Notes: generated by a model from the letters alone, not told the origin. A stretch of 38,041 nucleotides of DNA from an uncultured Bacteroidales bacterium (GCA_937906165.1 CALCYA010000007.1:1-38041), one strand, 5' to 3'. Positions 1 to 8,549 are shown, counted from the first letter of the stretch. Numbers and translations: made by a program.

Positions 1-114
1 ACAATCTTATTGTTTAAGGTTACTTGATTCATATTACACATTGTACAAAGCGATATTATATGAGTCAACCTAATAAATTTATAGGTAATTCATCATTTAT
101 TTGAATCCTTTTTC
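1..114. other. AT-rich lead-in, no gene seen
   Basis: I see no coding frame or RNA gene here. It is AT-rich DNA upstream of the AbiE promoter. The accessory island probably continues to the left of the window. Confidence 0.5.
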
Positions 115-122
115 TATCTTTG
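115..122 (+). promoter_or_regulatory. Promoter -7 box for the abiE operon
   Basis: TATCTTTG fits the Bacteroidota TAnnTTTG consensus and lies 34 bases before the chosen ATG. No clear TTTG box is visible at the usual 19-20 nt upstream. The box contains the TTG that could be mistaken for a start codon, which argues for the ATG at 156. Confidence 0.55.
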
Positions 123-155
123 CATTTGAAAAATCGTCAAAATTTCAAAGGTGAT

Positions 156-764
156 ATGATTAATGAATATTCGATAGATGGTATTACTCTTAGGCAACGC
201 ATAGAAGCGATGCCAGAGGATTGCATTCTGTTTAGGTCTGATTTTCCTGAGTACCACACAGAATTTGTGGGAAGCATTTTGTCTGAGTTAACGACAGAAG
301 GTATGCTTGTGAAAATTGCACATGGGATATATGCCAAACCGAGAAGAAGCAAATTTGGTGTTGTACTGCCCTCAGTTGATAAAGTGGTACAGGCAATTGC
401 TGTTAGAGATAATGCAGAGGTATTGCCATCAGGTATGACAGCTCTGAATGCATTAGGATTATCAACTCAAGTGCCAATGAATTACACATACTTAACTACC
501 GGAAGTGAAAGAACTGTAAACCTATCCAATAGAAAAGTCGTGTTAAAGCGGGGTGTACCCAAGAATTTCTGTTATGGTACTCGTCTCATCTCTTTACTTG
601 TTCAGGCTCTGAAAGCTCTGAAAAAAGAGAATGTAGGAGAAGAAGAACTAAATATAATCCAACAATTAGTATCGAAAGAAACTAACAAGGAGACTCTTGT
701 TAAAGATATTGATATGATGCCTGCATGGATGAAGAGAATTATAAAACCAATGCTAACCGCTTAA
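156..764 (+). CDS. abiEi: AbiEi-type antitoxin (type IV toxin-antitoxin)
   Basis: This is a 202-aa protein of the AbiEi/DUF6088 kind: an N-terminal winged-helix DNA-binding region (about residues 1-75, containing GMLVKIAHGIYAKP) followed by a C-terminal domain of about 120 residues. Known AbiEi proteins repress their own operon and neutralise the AbiEii nucleotidyltransferase without a stable protein complex. I chose the ATG at 156, preceded by AAAGGTG. The frame stays open to a TTG at 120, but that TTG is inside the promoter -7 box. The toxin gene starts 14 bases after the stop, so the pair is an operon. Assignment rests on recognisable family sequence plus the partner gene. Confidence 0.88.
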   Translation: MINEYSIDGITLRQRIEAMPEDCILFRSDFPEYHTEFVGSILSELTTEGMLVKIAHGIYAKPRRSKFGVVLPSVDKVVQAIAVRDNAEVLPSGMTALNALGLSTQVPMNYTYLTTGSERTVNLSNRKVVLKRGVPKNFCYGTRLISLLVQALKALKKENVGEEELNIIQQLVSKETNKETLVKDIDMMPAWMKRIIKPMLTA

Positions 765-778
765 AATAGATTTAGTTT

Positions 779-1804
779 ATGGGAAAACTATGGTTAAATA
801 ATGAGATAGTGGACCGTTTAGCTATGTTACAACAAACGGAGGCTGAACATCCTGGCGTTAATCAAATTGCTATAGAAAAGGACTGGTGGGTAACCATTAC
901 ATTGAAGGCATTATTCCAAACAGATTGCCGTGATTCTTTGATATTCAAAGGCGGAACATCGTTGTCAAAAGGTTTTGGCATCATTGAGCGTTTTTCTGAA
1001 GATATTGACTTGGCAATTAGTCATTCGTTCTTTGGTATTGAGAAGACTGGTAAAAGTCAGCGTGAGAAATTACGCAAAATGTCACGAGCATATATCCATG
1101 AGATCCTTTCTGCTCAATTAGATGCATGTTTGAAAGAAATGGGAGTCTCAGGTTACAGTATAGAGAATGTTTCTCAAGTACAGGATAAAAATGGAGAATG
1201 GCGACCGATAGATTCAGACAAGGATCCTACTGTAATCCTATTACACTATCCGTCAATTCTTGAAGATACTATCAATTATATTCCTCCACGTGTAAAGATT
1301 GAGATTAGTTGTCTTTCAATGGATGAACCAACGGAATTACGACCAATTCGTTCTTTAATCGGTGAAAGTTTTGATGGCGAAGATACTGATGCAGAAAGTC
1401 TTGTTAGAACAGTAGTTCCGACTCGCACATTCCTTGAAAAACTATTTCTTTTGGCAGAAGAATTCCAGAAAGAAAAACCAAGGAGCGTACGAATGTCACG
1501 ACATCTGTATGATTTAGAAAAACTGATGGATACAGAGTATGGTAAAGAAGCGTTGTCGAATCGAAAACTATATGATTCCATAGTTGAGCATCGTAAGGCT
1601 TATTATGCTTTGAAGTATGTAAACTATGATTTACATGTCTCATCAACCATCAACTTCACTATACCAGAATCGGTTATAGAGGCGTGGCAAGATGATTATG
1701 CTGACATGAGGCGATTCTTTATTTATGGTGAATCTTTAGAGTTTGATGAACTTATGCAGAAAATGAAAGAGTTGCAAGAAAGAGTGAGGGTTATGCAAAT
1801 TTAG
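779..1804 (+). CDS. abiEii: AbiEii/AbiGii nucleotidyltransferase toxin
   Basis: This 341-aa protein has the nucleotidyltransferase signature of AbiEii: GGTSLSK at residues 58-64 and D75-I-D77, which bind the metal and nucleotide. In characterised members of this fold (AbiEii, MenT) the toxin transfers nucleotides, for MenT onto tRNA acceptor ends, and stops growth during phage infection. The substrate here is unknown. Residues 210-240 (TRTFLEKLFLLAEEFQ) match the conserved helical part of the family. Length is normal for the longer members and no key residue is missing. It follows the antitoxin gene after 14 bases and probably shares its promoter. Confidence 0.92.
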   Translation: MGKLWLNNEIVDRLAMLQQTEAEHPGVNQIAIEKDWWVTITLKALFQTDCRDSLIFKGGTSLSKGFGIIERFSEDIDLAISHSFFGIEKTGKSQREKLRKMSRAYIHEILSAQLDACLKEMGVSGYSIENVSQVQDKNGEWRPIDSDKDPTVILLHYPSILEDTINYIPPRVKIEISCLSMDEPTELRPIRSLIGESFDGEDTDAESLVRTVVPTRTFLEKLFLLAEEFQKEKPRSVRMSRHLYDLEKLMDTEYGKEALSNRKLYDSIVEHRKAYYALKYVNYDLHVSSTINFTIPESVIEAWQDDYADMRRFFIYGESLEFDELMQKMKELQERVRVMQI

Positions 1805-1851
1805 TTTGAAGAATTGATTTTACGAACAAGATTTTCAATAAATAAAAAGAC

Positions 1852-3912
1852 ATGTATATTTCTCATATAACAGTAAAAGGATTTCGCAATTTTAAATATT
1901 CGGAGATTGAATTTAATGATGGCATCAATGTCTTAATAGGTCATAATAATGCAGGAAAAACAAACTTGCTAAAGGCATTACAACTGGTTATAGAACCACA
2001 TTATAGATATAGAAGACTAAATGTTAATGATTTTAATAGGGATATCTCTCTTGAAGATCTGAAAAGTCAATCGCCATCAGTTACAATATCAGTTACATTC
2101 AGACATAGTAGTATTGGATATAATGAGCAGGAAGAGGATTTAAGAGTAATTGCTAACTGGTTTACTGATATGGAGAATGGCTATACTGCGATGTTGACTT
2201 ATAGGTTCTATTTGCCTGCAGAAAAAGAAGATGATTATAAAGCTGCTATGGCAGATGTGGATGATATCAAAAATGGATGGAGCATTCTTGAGAATGATTT
2301 TCTCCGATATTATGTATATAAATTGCTCGCTGGCTCATTGGATGCACCTATACAGCCTGAAATGGACAAGTTGGAACGATTTGATTTTCAATTTTTGGGA
2401 GCATTGAGAAATGTAGAGGACGACATGTTCTATGGGCGGAGTTCCATGCTTAAGGATGTACTAAATTTCTTTATAGATTATGGGATAAAGACCAAAGGGG
2501 AAAGAACGAAAGAAGAAAAGGAATCAGAATTAAAGGAAGTAAGGAAAAACTTCGGTAATGAAGCTACTGCTCTTATGACTTCATTATTGGAAAGATTGTC
2601 GGAAGGAAAAGATGTCATGCTTGATTATGCTCATGAAACAGGGGCATCGTTTAATAATGCACTACCAGATTTTAAGAGTACGCTGACAGAGCAGGACTTG
2701 TTTTCTGCATTGAAGCTTATTATCAAATATGGTGAAGATATTGAGATTTCTGCTACACATAATGGATTGGGATATAACAACCTGATCTATATGTCTCTTT
2801 TGCTTGCCAAAATGCAGGCTGATGCCGATGGAAGTTACATGGGGGACAACGCCAAGGTATATCCGATACTTGCTATTGAGGAGCCTGAAGCACACTTACA
2901 CCCTGCTATGCAATACAAGTTTCTCAAGTTTCTCGACAAAAATTTGAAAGTAGATCATAAAGTGCGCCAAATTTTCATCACTACTCACTCCTCGCAGATT
3001 ACTGCCGCAGTTAAGTTGGATGATATAATATGTTTGCATAAGGGAGAGGATGGTGTCACAAATGTTTGCTACCCTGGTAAGGTATTTACAGATTCTGAAG
3101 AAGACAAGAAATCAAAGAACTATGTTCAAAGATTTTTGGATGCGACAAAGTCAGACATGCTTTTTGCTCGCAAGATTATCTTGGTAGAAGGCATTGCAGA
3201 AGATTTATTAATGAGCACACTTGCACGCTATGATGGTAAATCATTGGAAAACCAGCATGTGGCAGTAGTGAATATCAATGGCAGATATTTTAGCCATTTT
3301 ATAAAGTTATTCAACACAGCAGCTTCCCCAAATGCAATACCTAAAAAGGTGGCATGTGTCACAGACCGAGATCCTGTAAAAAGGAAGAAAGAACCAAAAT
3401 GTAAATTTACAGCTTGTTATCCATTTGATATGCATAAAGATGACGAGCACTACGAATATACCGTGAACGCAATAAAGGAAGAAGTTGTATTTAGAGAGCA
3501 TTCGCATATTAGGTTTTTCTCACAAGAGGTAAATAAAGGTAAAACATTTGAATATGAACTTGCTCTATGTAATCCAGATCTTGAATTATTGATTACAGAA
3601 TCTATGTCGAATCAAACCGAAATAAAAACCATGATGGGTGGTGATTATTCACAAGCAAAGAACAATGTGAAAAATAATCAGAAATGGGATGATGTCAAGA
3701 CCTCTCTTGATAATACAGACTGGGAAGATGATGAGAAGAGAGCACATCTTATAGCAGCTCGCTACCTTTCTTCATTAGATAAAGGTGAAAATGCTTTGGA
3801 ACTTTGTCTTGCTTTGGAAGAAAACTATGAACTTAATGCAGACGATAAGAGTAAGAAGATTTTCAATGTTCCACCATATATTCACAACGCATTAGAATGG
3901 CTATTGAGATAA
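1852..3912 (+). CDS. gajA: Gabija GajA: OLD-family ATPase-TOPRIM nuclease
   Basis: This 686-aa OLD-family protein has an ABC-type ATPase followed by a TOPRIM nuclease. Seen directly: Walker A GHNNAGKT (residues 30-37), Walker B/D-loop region IEEPEAHLHP (342-351), TOPRIM glutamate E446 in ILVEG, and the metal-binding D505-R-D507. GajA is a sequence-specific DNA nickase held inactive by ATP and nucleotides and released when phage depletes them; GajA and GajB form a large complex. The 3' end overlaps gajB by 16 bases, which signals translational coupling. Size exceeds the roughly 580 aa of the Bacillus prototype because of insertions in the ATPase half. The adjacent UvrD-like helicase is what makes this Gabija rather than a lone OLD protein. 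Confidence 0.93.
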   Translation: MYISHITVKGFRNFKYSEIEFNDGINVLIGHNNAGKTNLLKALQLVIEPHYRYRRLNVNDFNRDISLEDLKSQSPSVTISVTFRHSSIGYNEQEEDLRVIANWFTDMENGYTAMLTYRFYLPAEKEDDYKAAMADVDDIKNGWSILENDFLRYYVYKLLAGSLDAPIQPEMDKLERFDFQFLGALRNVEDDMFYGRSSMLKDVLNFFIDYGIKTKGERTKEEKESELKEVRKNFGNEATALMTSLLERLSEGKDVMLDYAHETGASFNNALPDFKSTLTEQDLFSALKLIIKYGEDIEISATHNGLGYNNLIYMSLLLAKMQADADGSYMGDNAKVYPILAIEEPEAHLHPAMQYKFLKFLDKNLKVDHKVRQIFITTHSSQITAAVKLDDIICLHKGEDGVTNVCYPGKVFTDSEEDKKSKNYVQRFLDATKSDMLFARKIILVEGIAEDLLMSTLARYDGKSLENQHVAVVNINGRYFSHFIKLFNTAASPNAIPKKVACVTDRDPVKRKKEPKCKFTACYPFDMHKDDEHYEYTVNAIKEEVVFREHSHIRFFSQEVNKGKTFEYELALCNPDLELLITESMSNQTEIKTMMGGDYSQAKNNVKNNQKWDDVKTSLDNTDWEDDEKRAHLIAARYLSSLDKGENALELCLALEENYELNADDKSKKIFNVPPYIHNALEWLLR

Positions 3913-5555
3913 GTTCCGACTCACAGATTGATATCAATCATCACTTTAGAGTTTCAGCAGGTCCAGGAGCTGGTAAAACACACTGGCTATCCTTGCATGT
4001 ATCCCATGTGCTTAAGGCTTCAGAGTGTTTAGGTAAGATGGGGAAAGTAGCTTGTCTTTCCTATACTAATGTTGGAGCAGACACATTGATGGGCAGAATG
4101 TGTGAGGATGGGAACCGCGTTCTTTCTTGTACAATCCACAGTTTCCTTTATGCATATATAGTTAAGCCTTATCTACATTTTATAGCGGCAGAAGAAGGGT
4201 TTAATATAGAATTGTTGACTGGCGAAGATGACAGAATATTATCAGATTATAATACCTTTGAAGAAATAAAGAAGACCGTTAAACAATTCTATGCTGAGCA
4301 AGATGCAACTTTTTCTGCAATCAGGGCCGCCAAGTGGAGATTACAAGAAGATGATAGCTTGAAATGTTATGCGATTCCACCTAAGAGATGCTGTAAAGAA
4401 GGCTACATTTTGAATGAAAAGGCATATGTCGTTTATAAAAAATTAGCATGGGCCAAAGGATATATGCACTATGACGATGTCCTTTATTTCAGCTACAAAC
4501 TCATACAGAAATATCCATTCATAGGTAAAACATTGGCAATACAATTTCCTTATGTTTTCGTTGATGAATTCCAGGATACAAATCCAATTCAAGCAAAGAT
4601 TATCAAACAGTTAGGCGAAAATGGGGCTATCGTAGGAGTTATTGGTGACTATGCACAGTCTATCTATGGATTCTTGGGGGCAGATCCGAGGCAATTCGTG
4701 TCGTTTAAATTAGATGGTTTACGAGACTATACCATTAGCGATAATCGAAGAAGTTGTAATGAAATCATTGATTTACTTAATATCATTAGAACTGAATTTC
4801 AACAACGTCCTATTAGAAACGAACACACTATAAAGCCATTGTTGCTAGTTGGCGAGTTGATGGCTTGTTATGATGAAGCGAAGAGAATAGCAACAGATGA
4901 GGTTCATGCTTTGTCATATCGTAACATAGAAGCAAACATACTGAAACAACGTGTGAATGTTCACGTTCAAGACAGTAAAATTCTCAATAATATAACGGAT
5001 AGCAACTCAACTAGAAAAGAGTTTGTAACCACATGGATTAAAGCTATTGAACATGCAAGAAACAAACAGTTTGGGACTGCTTTCAAAATGCTTGAAAATG
5101 TTGGAGTCATGGATATTGATGCATACACTTCTGTCAGAGATGCGCTAAATGATTATGAGAAGTATTGCAATGGGACATTAAAGGATTTCTTTGATTATCT
5201 ATGCAAACATTGGGAAATAACTAAAATGAAAAAAGGCACCAATATTTACAGCTTTTATCATTCTCATACTTACAGAGAATTATCTCAATGTGTTGGATTA
5301 TTGGAAGATTCAAGTGCTCAAAGGACAGTACACAAAGCAAAGGGAGACGAATTTGACAATGTACTTGTTGTTTTTACAGAAGAAAAAGCATTAAATATGT
5401 TACTTAAACCTAACCTTAGAGAAAACGAATCCGACAGAGTATACTATGTTGCTATGAGCAGAGCAAGAGAAAGATTATTTCTTACCGTACCATCGATTTC
5501 TCAACGAATGGAAAATACTCTTAGAAGATTGCCCATAGATATCAGAAAACTATGA
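3897..5555 (+). CDS. gajB: Gabija GajB: UvrD-like superfamily 1 helicase
   Basis: This 552-aa SF1A helicase has ordered motifs: Walker A GPGAGKT (residues 22-28), the SYTNVGADTL region (motif Ia), Walker B VDEFQD (222-227), motif III GDYAQSIYGF, motif V VHKAKGDEFD and motif VI YYVAMSRARERL. GajB senses DNA ends made by GajA and drives further DNA destruction and ATP depletion. The ATG at 3897 lies inside the last codons of gajA in another frame, so the two are read from one mRNA. The length is near the usual 500 aa or so. Apart from the stop region at 5555 I see no strong terminator. Confidence 0.93.
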   Translation: MAIEISSDSQIDINHHFRVSAGPGAGKTHWLSLHVSHVLKASECLGKMGKVACLSYTNVGADTLMGRMCEDGNRVLSCTIHSFLYAYIVKPYLHFIAAEEGFNIELLTGEDDRILSDYNTFEEIKKTVKQFYAEQDATFSAIRAAKWRLQEDDSLKCYAIPPKRCCKEGYILNEKAYVVYKKLAWAKGYMHYDDVLYFSYKLIQKYPFIGKTLAIQFPYVFVDEFQDTNPIQAKIIKQLGENGAIVGVIGDYAQSIYGFLGADPRQFVSFKLDGLRDYTISDNRRSCNEIIDLLNIIRTEFQQRPIRNEHTIKPLLLVGELMACYDEAKRIATDEVHALSYRNIEANILKQRVNVHVQDSKILNNITDSNSTRKEFVTTWIKAIEHARNKQFGTAFKMLENVGVMDIDAYTSVRDALNDYEKYCNGTLKDFFDYLCKHWEITKMKKGTNIYSFYHSHTYRELSQCVGLLEDSSAQRTVHKAKGDEFDNVLVVFTEEKALNMLLKPNLRENESDRVYYVAMSRARERLFLTVPSISQRMENTLRRLPIDIRKL

Positions 5556-5720
5556 TAGTTGAGATTTTTAAGGCAGATATGCAATACAAAAGAAACAACC
5601 ATATAATACCATATTGCAATAACGGATATACTATATTTAATTATTAAGAACACATACATTGATAAATAATTGTCACTACCATGTGCATCAGAAAAGATAT
5701 AGCAAGGAAAAAACTAATTT

Positions 5721-5744
5721 CACAAAGTTTTTGTTACCTTTGTG
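5721..5744 (+). promoter_or_regulatory. Promoter -7 box inside a small inverted repeat
   Basis: TACCTTTG (5735-5742) fits the TAnnTTTG consensus. It lies within CACAAAG (5721-5727) / CTTTGTG (5738-5744), a 7-bp inverted repeat that could be a repressor site or an RNA hairpin. It would give a leader of about 95 nt before the HIT gene. No good -33 box is seen. Confidence 0.4.
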
Positions 5745-5842
5745 CAGAATTTGTATTGTATTAAATGTTTATAAGTAATTCATTTAAGACAATTGGAAAA
5801 TTTGTTATGTGATAATGTTATAATAAATATTTACTATATATA

Positions 5843-6457
5843 ATGAGTATTAAGAAATTCAACGACTTAGTTTCATACAATATAAGATTGTATGAAACTG
5901 AAAATTTTGCAGTAATTCCATCGTTAGGTTCTATAGTAGAAGGATGGTTATTGATTATTCCTAAAAAACATTATTTGTCATATGGTTATCTATCTTCAGA
6001 GGAACTCTATAAAGAACTAGATGATTTAATAGTTTATGTCGGCAGTATTGTAAAGAAAGCTTATGGAGAGTTCGTCATTTTTGAAAATGGAGCTTTCTGT
6101 TCTGATAAATTAGTGGGTTGTGGCGTTGATTACGCACACATTCACATTGTTCCAATAAAAGATGATTTGATAGATATAATCAAAACTAGATATAACAAGA
6201 ACTACAATTGGGAACAGGTTAAATCGTTAGGCGTTTCATCAACTTTTGTAAAAAATAGTCAACCATATTTATATTATAGAAATCAAGTAGGTTGTTCATA
6301 TATAACTACAGACCCCAATATCCCAAGTCAATTATTTAGGAAAGCAATAGCTTATAGTCGTGGTATTGAAAATGAATATGATTGGAAGTATCACTACTTT
6401 GATGAGAACATTGACAAAACTATTAATAGTTATAAGCAACTATTTAATGTAATTTAA
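5843..6457 (+). CDS. HIT-domain protein, possible defence component
   Basis: The N-terminal 115 residues of this 204-aa protein look like a HIT (histidine triad) fold: an initial strand/helix unit with GSIVEGWLLIIPKKH (about 29-43) and the active-site strand Y97-A-H99-I-H101-I-V103. In classic HIT hydrolases the motif is H-x-H-x-H and the middle histidine is the nucleophile. Here the first position is Tyr and two histidines remain, so nucleotidyl-phosphate chemistry is possible but altered. The last 80 residues are not recognised. The membrane-protein gene begins 10 bases after the stop, so the two are co-transcribed. The genes sit between Gabija and a nuclease-like gene. I infer, but cannot show, a role in phage defence. 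Confidence 0.65.
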   Translation: MSIKKFNDLVSYNIRLYETENFAVIPSLGSIVEGWLLIIPKKHYLSYGYLSSEELYKELDDLIVYVGSIVKKAYGEFVIFENGAFCSDKLVGCGVDYAHIHIVPIKDDLIDIIKTRYNKNYNWEQVKSLGVSSTFVKNSQPYLYYRNQVGCSYITTDPNIPSQLFRKAIAYSRGIENEYDWKYHYFDENIDKTINSYKQLFNVI

Positions 6458-6467
6458 ATTACTACAT

Positions 6468-7010
6468 ATGGGGAATTCATGCAGTATTGATAAGAATCCT
6501 GATGAAATATGCAAAGATCCGAGCGATGGACGAGAGCCTGGTGACTGGAGAAGTAAATATACAGAGGATGGTGCATTGAAGCATATCTATTGGGAAGGAT
6601 GGTATCTATTTATTTTGTTAATAGGCGTGTGTTTGATTGCAATAGTTTTGGGTATTCAATGTAAGAATCATCTTATAAAATGTAATTTTGCTTTATCACC
6701 AACAGTTCATAGTTATTGCTTTGCATGGGTTGGTGGGATGTTAGGGGGTATCGTATTCGCTAGTAAATGGTTGTATCACACAGTGGCTAAAAGAATATGG
6801 CATCTAGACAGAAGATTATGGCGAGTACTAGCACCATTATTATCAGGAGTTATTGCTGTTATGTTTATTGTCATTATATGCTGTTTTAATAATGTAAAAG
6901 TTTTTAGCATACAGGAATCATGTGGTATTGGATTTCTTGTGGGTTATTTTTCAGACACTGCCATAGGCAAATTATCAGAATTGGCCAATGTGTTTTTCGC
7001 AAAACAATAA
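6468..7010 (+). CDS. Four-helix membrane protein paired with the HIT gene
   Basis: This 180-aa protein has a polar N-terminus of about 40 residues containing three Cys (C5, C15 and others), followed by four predicted hydrophobic helices near residues 44-64, 80-98, 118-138 and 148-165. I do not recognise a named family. The WEGWYLFILL start of helix 1 and the glycine-rich helix 2 (WVGGMLGGIVFASKW) suggest a helical-hairpin membrane protein. It is co-transcribed with the HIT gene (10-base gap) and followed at once by a strong terminator, so the two genes form a closed unit. In many two-gene defence systems a small multi-helix protein is the membrane-damaging effector. That role here is inference. 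Confidence 0.7.
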   Translation: MGNSCSIDKNPDEICKDPSDGREPGDWRSKYTEDGALKHIYWEGWYLFILLIGVCLIAIVLGIQCKNHLIKCNFALSPTVHSYCFAWVGGMLGGIVFASKWLYHTVAKRIWHLDRRLWRVLAPLLSGVIAVMFIVIICCFNNVKVFSIQESCGIGFLVGYFSDTAIGKLSELANVFFAKQ

Positions 7011-7015
7011 TATTC

Positions 7016-7050
7016 GGCGTTCACCCTCAACAAGTGAACGCCTATTCTTT
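7016..7050 (+). terminator. Terminator after the HIT/membrane operon
   Basis: GGCGTTCAC (7016-7024) pairs perfectly with GTGAACGCC (7034-7042) around a 9-nt loop and is followed by TATTCTTT. It starts six bases after the membrane-protein stop codon. Confidence 0.85.
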
Positions 7051-7051
7051 A

Positions 7052-7310
7052 TCAACCTATCGCATTCATGCCATCTATCAAATCCTGATAGGTTGCCACT
7101 TTGTGGTACTTCACATTGGCGGTGGAGATGGAGTTGGAAGTTTCTCCGCACAGTTAATTTTGGCTCGCTCGATGGCAGACAAGTCCATCGACGACATTGA
7201 GCCTTTGGTCTCGGCTACGAAGAAGATGTGCTAACCTTCTTAATGGACCAATTGGGAACAAAGTTGCTTATTGAGAATGCGAAGGAAGAAATTAATTAAC
7301 CTATTACGCA
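7052..7310 (-). pseudogene. Degraded gene fragment of unknown origin
   Basis: This 260-base stretch has no intact gene. On the minus strand a frame open only from 7153 to 7055 ends in protein-like sequence (VKYHKVATYQDLIDGMNAIG then stop at 7052), which looks like a true C-terminus. A stop at 7154-7156 cuts it from anything upstream. On the plus strand an alternative short frame carries SMADKSIDDIEPLVSATKKM. I read the stretch as remnants of one or more lost genes. The parent family is not recognised. Confidence 0.35.
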
Positions 7311-7379
7311 ATGGGATACTCTTAATTCACATTATCTTTGTTTGCTATATTATAGTAGGTATATACTTTTGTAGTATAC

Positions 7380-8183
7380 TTATTCTATACTTTTAAACTG
7401 TGTTTTAAGCTCATTATAATCGAACACATAAATATCAATATCAGGCGCAATTGATTGATAGTATTCTTTGATATTTTTACTAACTGCATCAGTATATTTT
7501 TCCAAAACAAATACAATTATAATGTGTGGATTCTTTTTTAAAAGATTCTCCTTATATCTAAGAACTTGCTGATATGTATCTCTTAATCTATTAATGGTAA
7601 TATTATTCTTTATATACTTACACTCAACAAGATATATTCTATCACTAATTGCACCTATTGCATCATACCTATATTTGCCAATTTTTACTTCCTCTGTAAA
7701 CTTTGTATTGTAAATTGTATTTAACTTTTGTATTGCTAAATGAGCTGAGTTTTCTGCAGAAAACGCTAATGCACAAATATTTGATTTCTCGTTTTTAATA
7801 ACTTCTTCAGAATCCTCTATATTTATGGGCATTTGCTCTTCGTATTTAGAATTCTCTGTTGCCTCGCTTAAATATTTTGCTTTACGTTCTGCGTTTGTAA
7901 GTTTGACAAAATTATCCTCATTCTTAAAATCGGTAGGACCATACAATTTCTCATGATGATAGCAAACCAATAATACAAAAACAACGAAAATGACTACAGG
8001 GAAGATAATAATAAACCAAATAAATGGTAGTCGTTCTTCAGCACCATTTAGTTTATCTAGCCCAATGGAGAATACAAGCCCAGCTATCAAATAGCATATA
8101 GTAACAAATAACGCAATTACTCCAAGAGGATTTCTTAAAAAATTCTTTATATTATCCTTGTTTAGCATAGTTTCTATATCCAT
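7380..8183 (-). CDS. Membrane-anchored PD-(D/E)XK nuclease-like protein
   Basis: The first quarter of this 267-aa protein carries two transmembrane helices (about residues 20-40 and 53-75). A charged linker (95-135) follows, then a restriction-endonuclease-like domain (about 137-267). The visible PD-(D/E)XK core is D174 in YRYDAIG, then E187-C-K189 in YLVECKYI, with an upstream helix AHLAIQKLNTIYN as in Mrr/Holliday-resolvase-like folds. Known proteins with this fold cleave DNA or RNA. Whether this one is active is unknown. The topology would hold the nuclease at the inner membrane facing the cytoplasm. It is a single gene with its own promoter, divergent from a 74-aa gene. The function as a stand-alone defence nuclease is inference. 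Confidence 0.7.
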   Translation of the reverse strand: MDIETMLNKDNIKNFLRNPLGVIALFVTICYLIAGLVFSIGLDKLNGAEERLPFIWFIIIFPVVIFVVFVLLVCYHHEKLYGPTDFKNEDNFVKLTNAERKAKYLSEATENSKYEEQMPINIEDSEEVIKNEKSNICALAFSAENSAHLAIQKLNTIYNTKFTEEVKIGKYRYDAIGAISDRIYLVECKYIKNNITINRLRDTYQQVLRYKENLLKKNPHIIIVFVLEKYTDAVSKNIKEYYQSIAPDIDIYVFDYNELKTQFKSIE

Positions 8184-8202
8184 TATTCTTTTATGTTTTC
8201 TG

Positions 8203-8210
8203 CAAAATTA
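8203..8210 (-). promoter_or_regulatory. Promoter -7 box for the membrane nuclease
   Basis: Read on the minus strand this is TAATTTTG, matching TAnnTTTG, about 20 bases before the ATG at 8183. The -33 element is not clear. Confidence 0.45.
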
Positions 8211-8251
8211 CTTATAATTTCTCAAATCTGTAATTTTCAATTGAGAATAAT

Positions 8252-8259
8252 TATCTTTG
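8252..8259 (+). promoter_or_regulatory. Promoter -7 box for the 74-aa gene
   Basis: TATCTTTG lies 30 bases before the ATG at 8290. It is divergent from the nuclease promoter; the two -7 boxes are 41 bp apart, so a single regulator could control both. Confidence 0.5.
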
Positions 8260-8289
8260 CGGAACTATAACAATAATTTTATTACTGAA

Positions 8290-8514
8290 ATGGATATGAA
8301 TAATATACAAAAGACACCAGAACAACAGATAGATGATGCTGTGAAAGTTTCGAAGGCATTATTTCTACCGAGAGCAAGAAACTCACAAGAAGCAGAGAAG
8401 ATTGAACGGAATATAGAAGCCGCAGGAGACCACTTGAAATCTTTAGTAGCGATTGTTAATGATGCAGATCTTTTTAAGGCATTAGTATATGAGATAATGT
8501 CAAAAATGAGATAA
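8290..8514 (+). CDS. Small helical protein, 74 aa, unknown
   Basis: The sequence is charged and mostly helical (DDAVKVSKALF, EAEKIERNIEAAGDHLKSLV, FKALVYEIMSKM), with no membrane segment or metal motif. I do not recognise a family. The frame is open back to a TTG at 8257, but that codon is inside the promoter -7 box, so I start at ATG 8290 (MDMNN). It is divergent from the membrane nuclease and ends in its own terminator. It could be a regulator or an inhibitor of the neighbour, but nothing in the sequence proves it. Confidence 0.55.
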   Translation: MDMNNIQKTPEQQIDDAVKVSKALFLPRARNSQEAEKIERNIEAAGDHLKSLVAIVNDADLFKALVYEIMSKMR

Positions 8515-8549
8515 CAGAATAGCCTGCGGCTTCGCAAGCTATTCTGTTA
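8512..8549. terminator. Long terminator hairpin overlapping a stop codon
   Basis: TAACAGAATAGC (from 8512) pairs with GCTATTCTGTTA (to 8549), with an inner TGCG/CGCA extension. The plus-strand stop codon is the first base triplet of the stem. It serves the 74-aa gene and, in reverse, may also insulate the convergent helicase remnant. Confidence 0.75.

Noticed and set aside
120..155. TTG start giving a 214-aa AbiEi
   Set aside because: The TTG is the end of a TATCTTTG promoter box, and an ATG with AAAGGTG before it follows at 156.
5843..7010. CBASS-type operon (nucleotide cyclase plus membrane effector)
   Set aside because: The first gene has no cyclase GS...DxD motif. It has a HIT-like H-I-H strand instead.
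8257..8289. TTG start for the 74-aa gene
   Set aside because: The same situation: the TTG is within the TATCTTTG box at 8252-8259.
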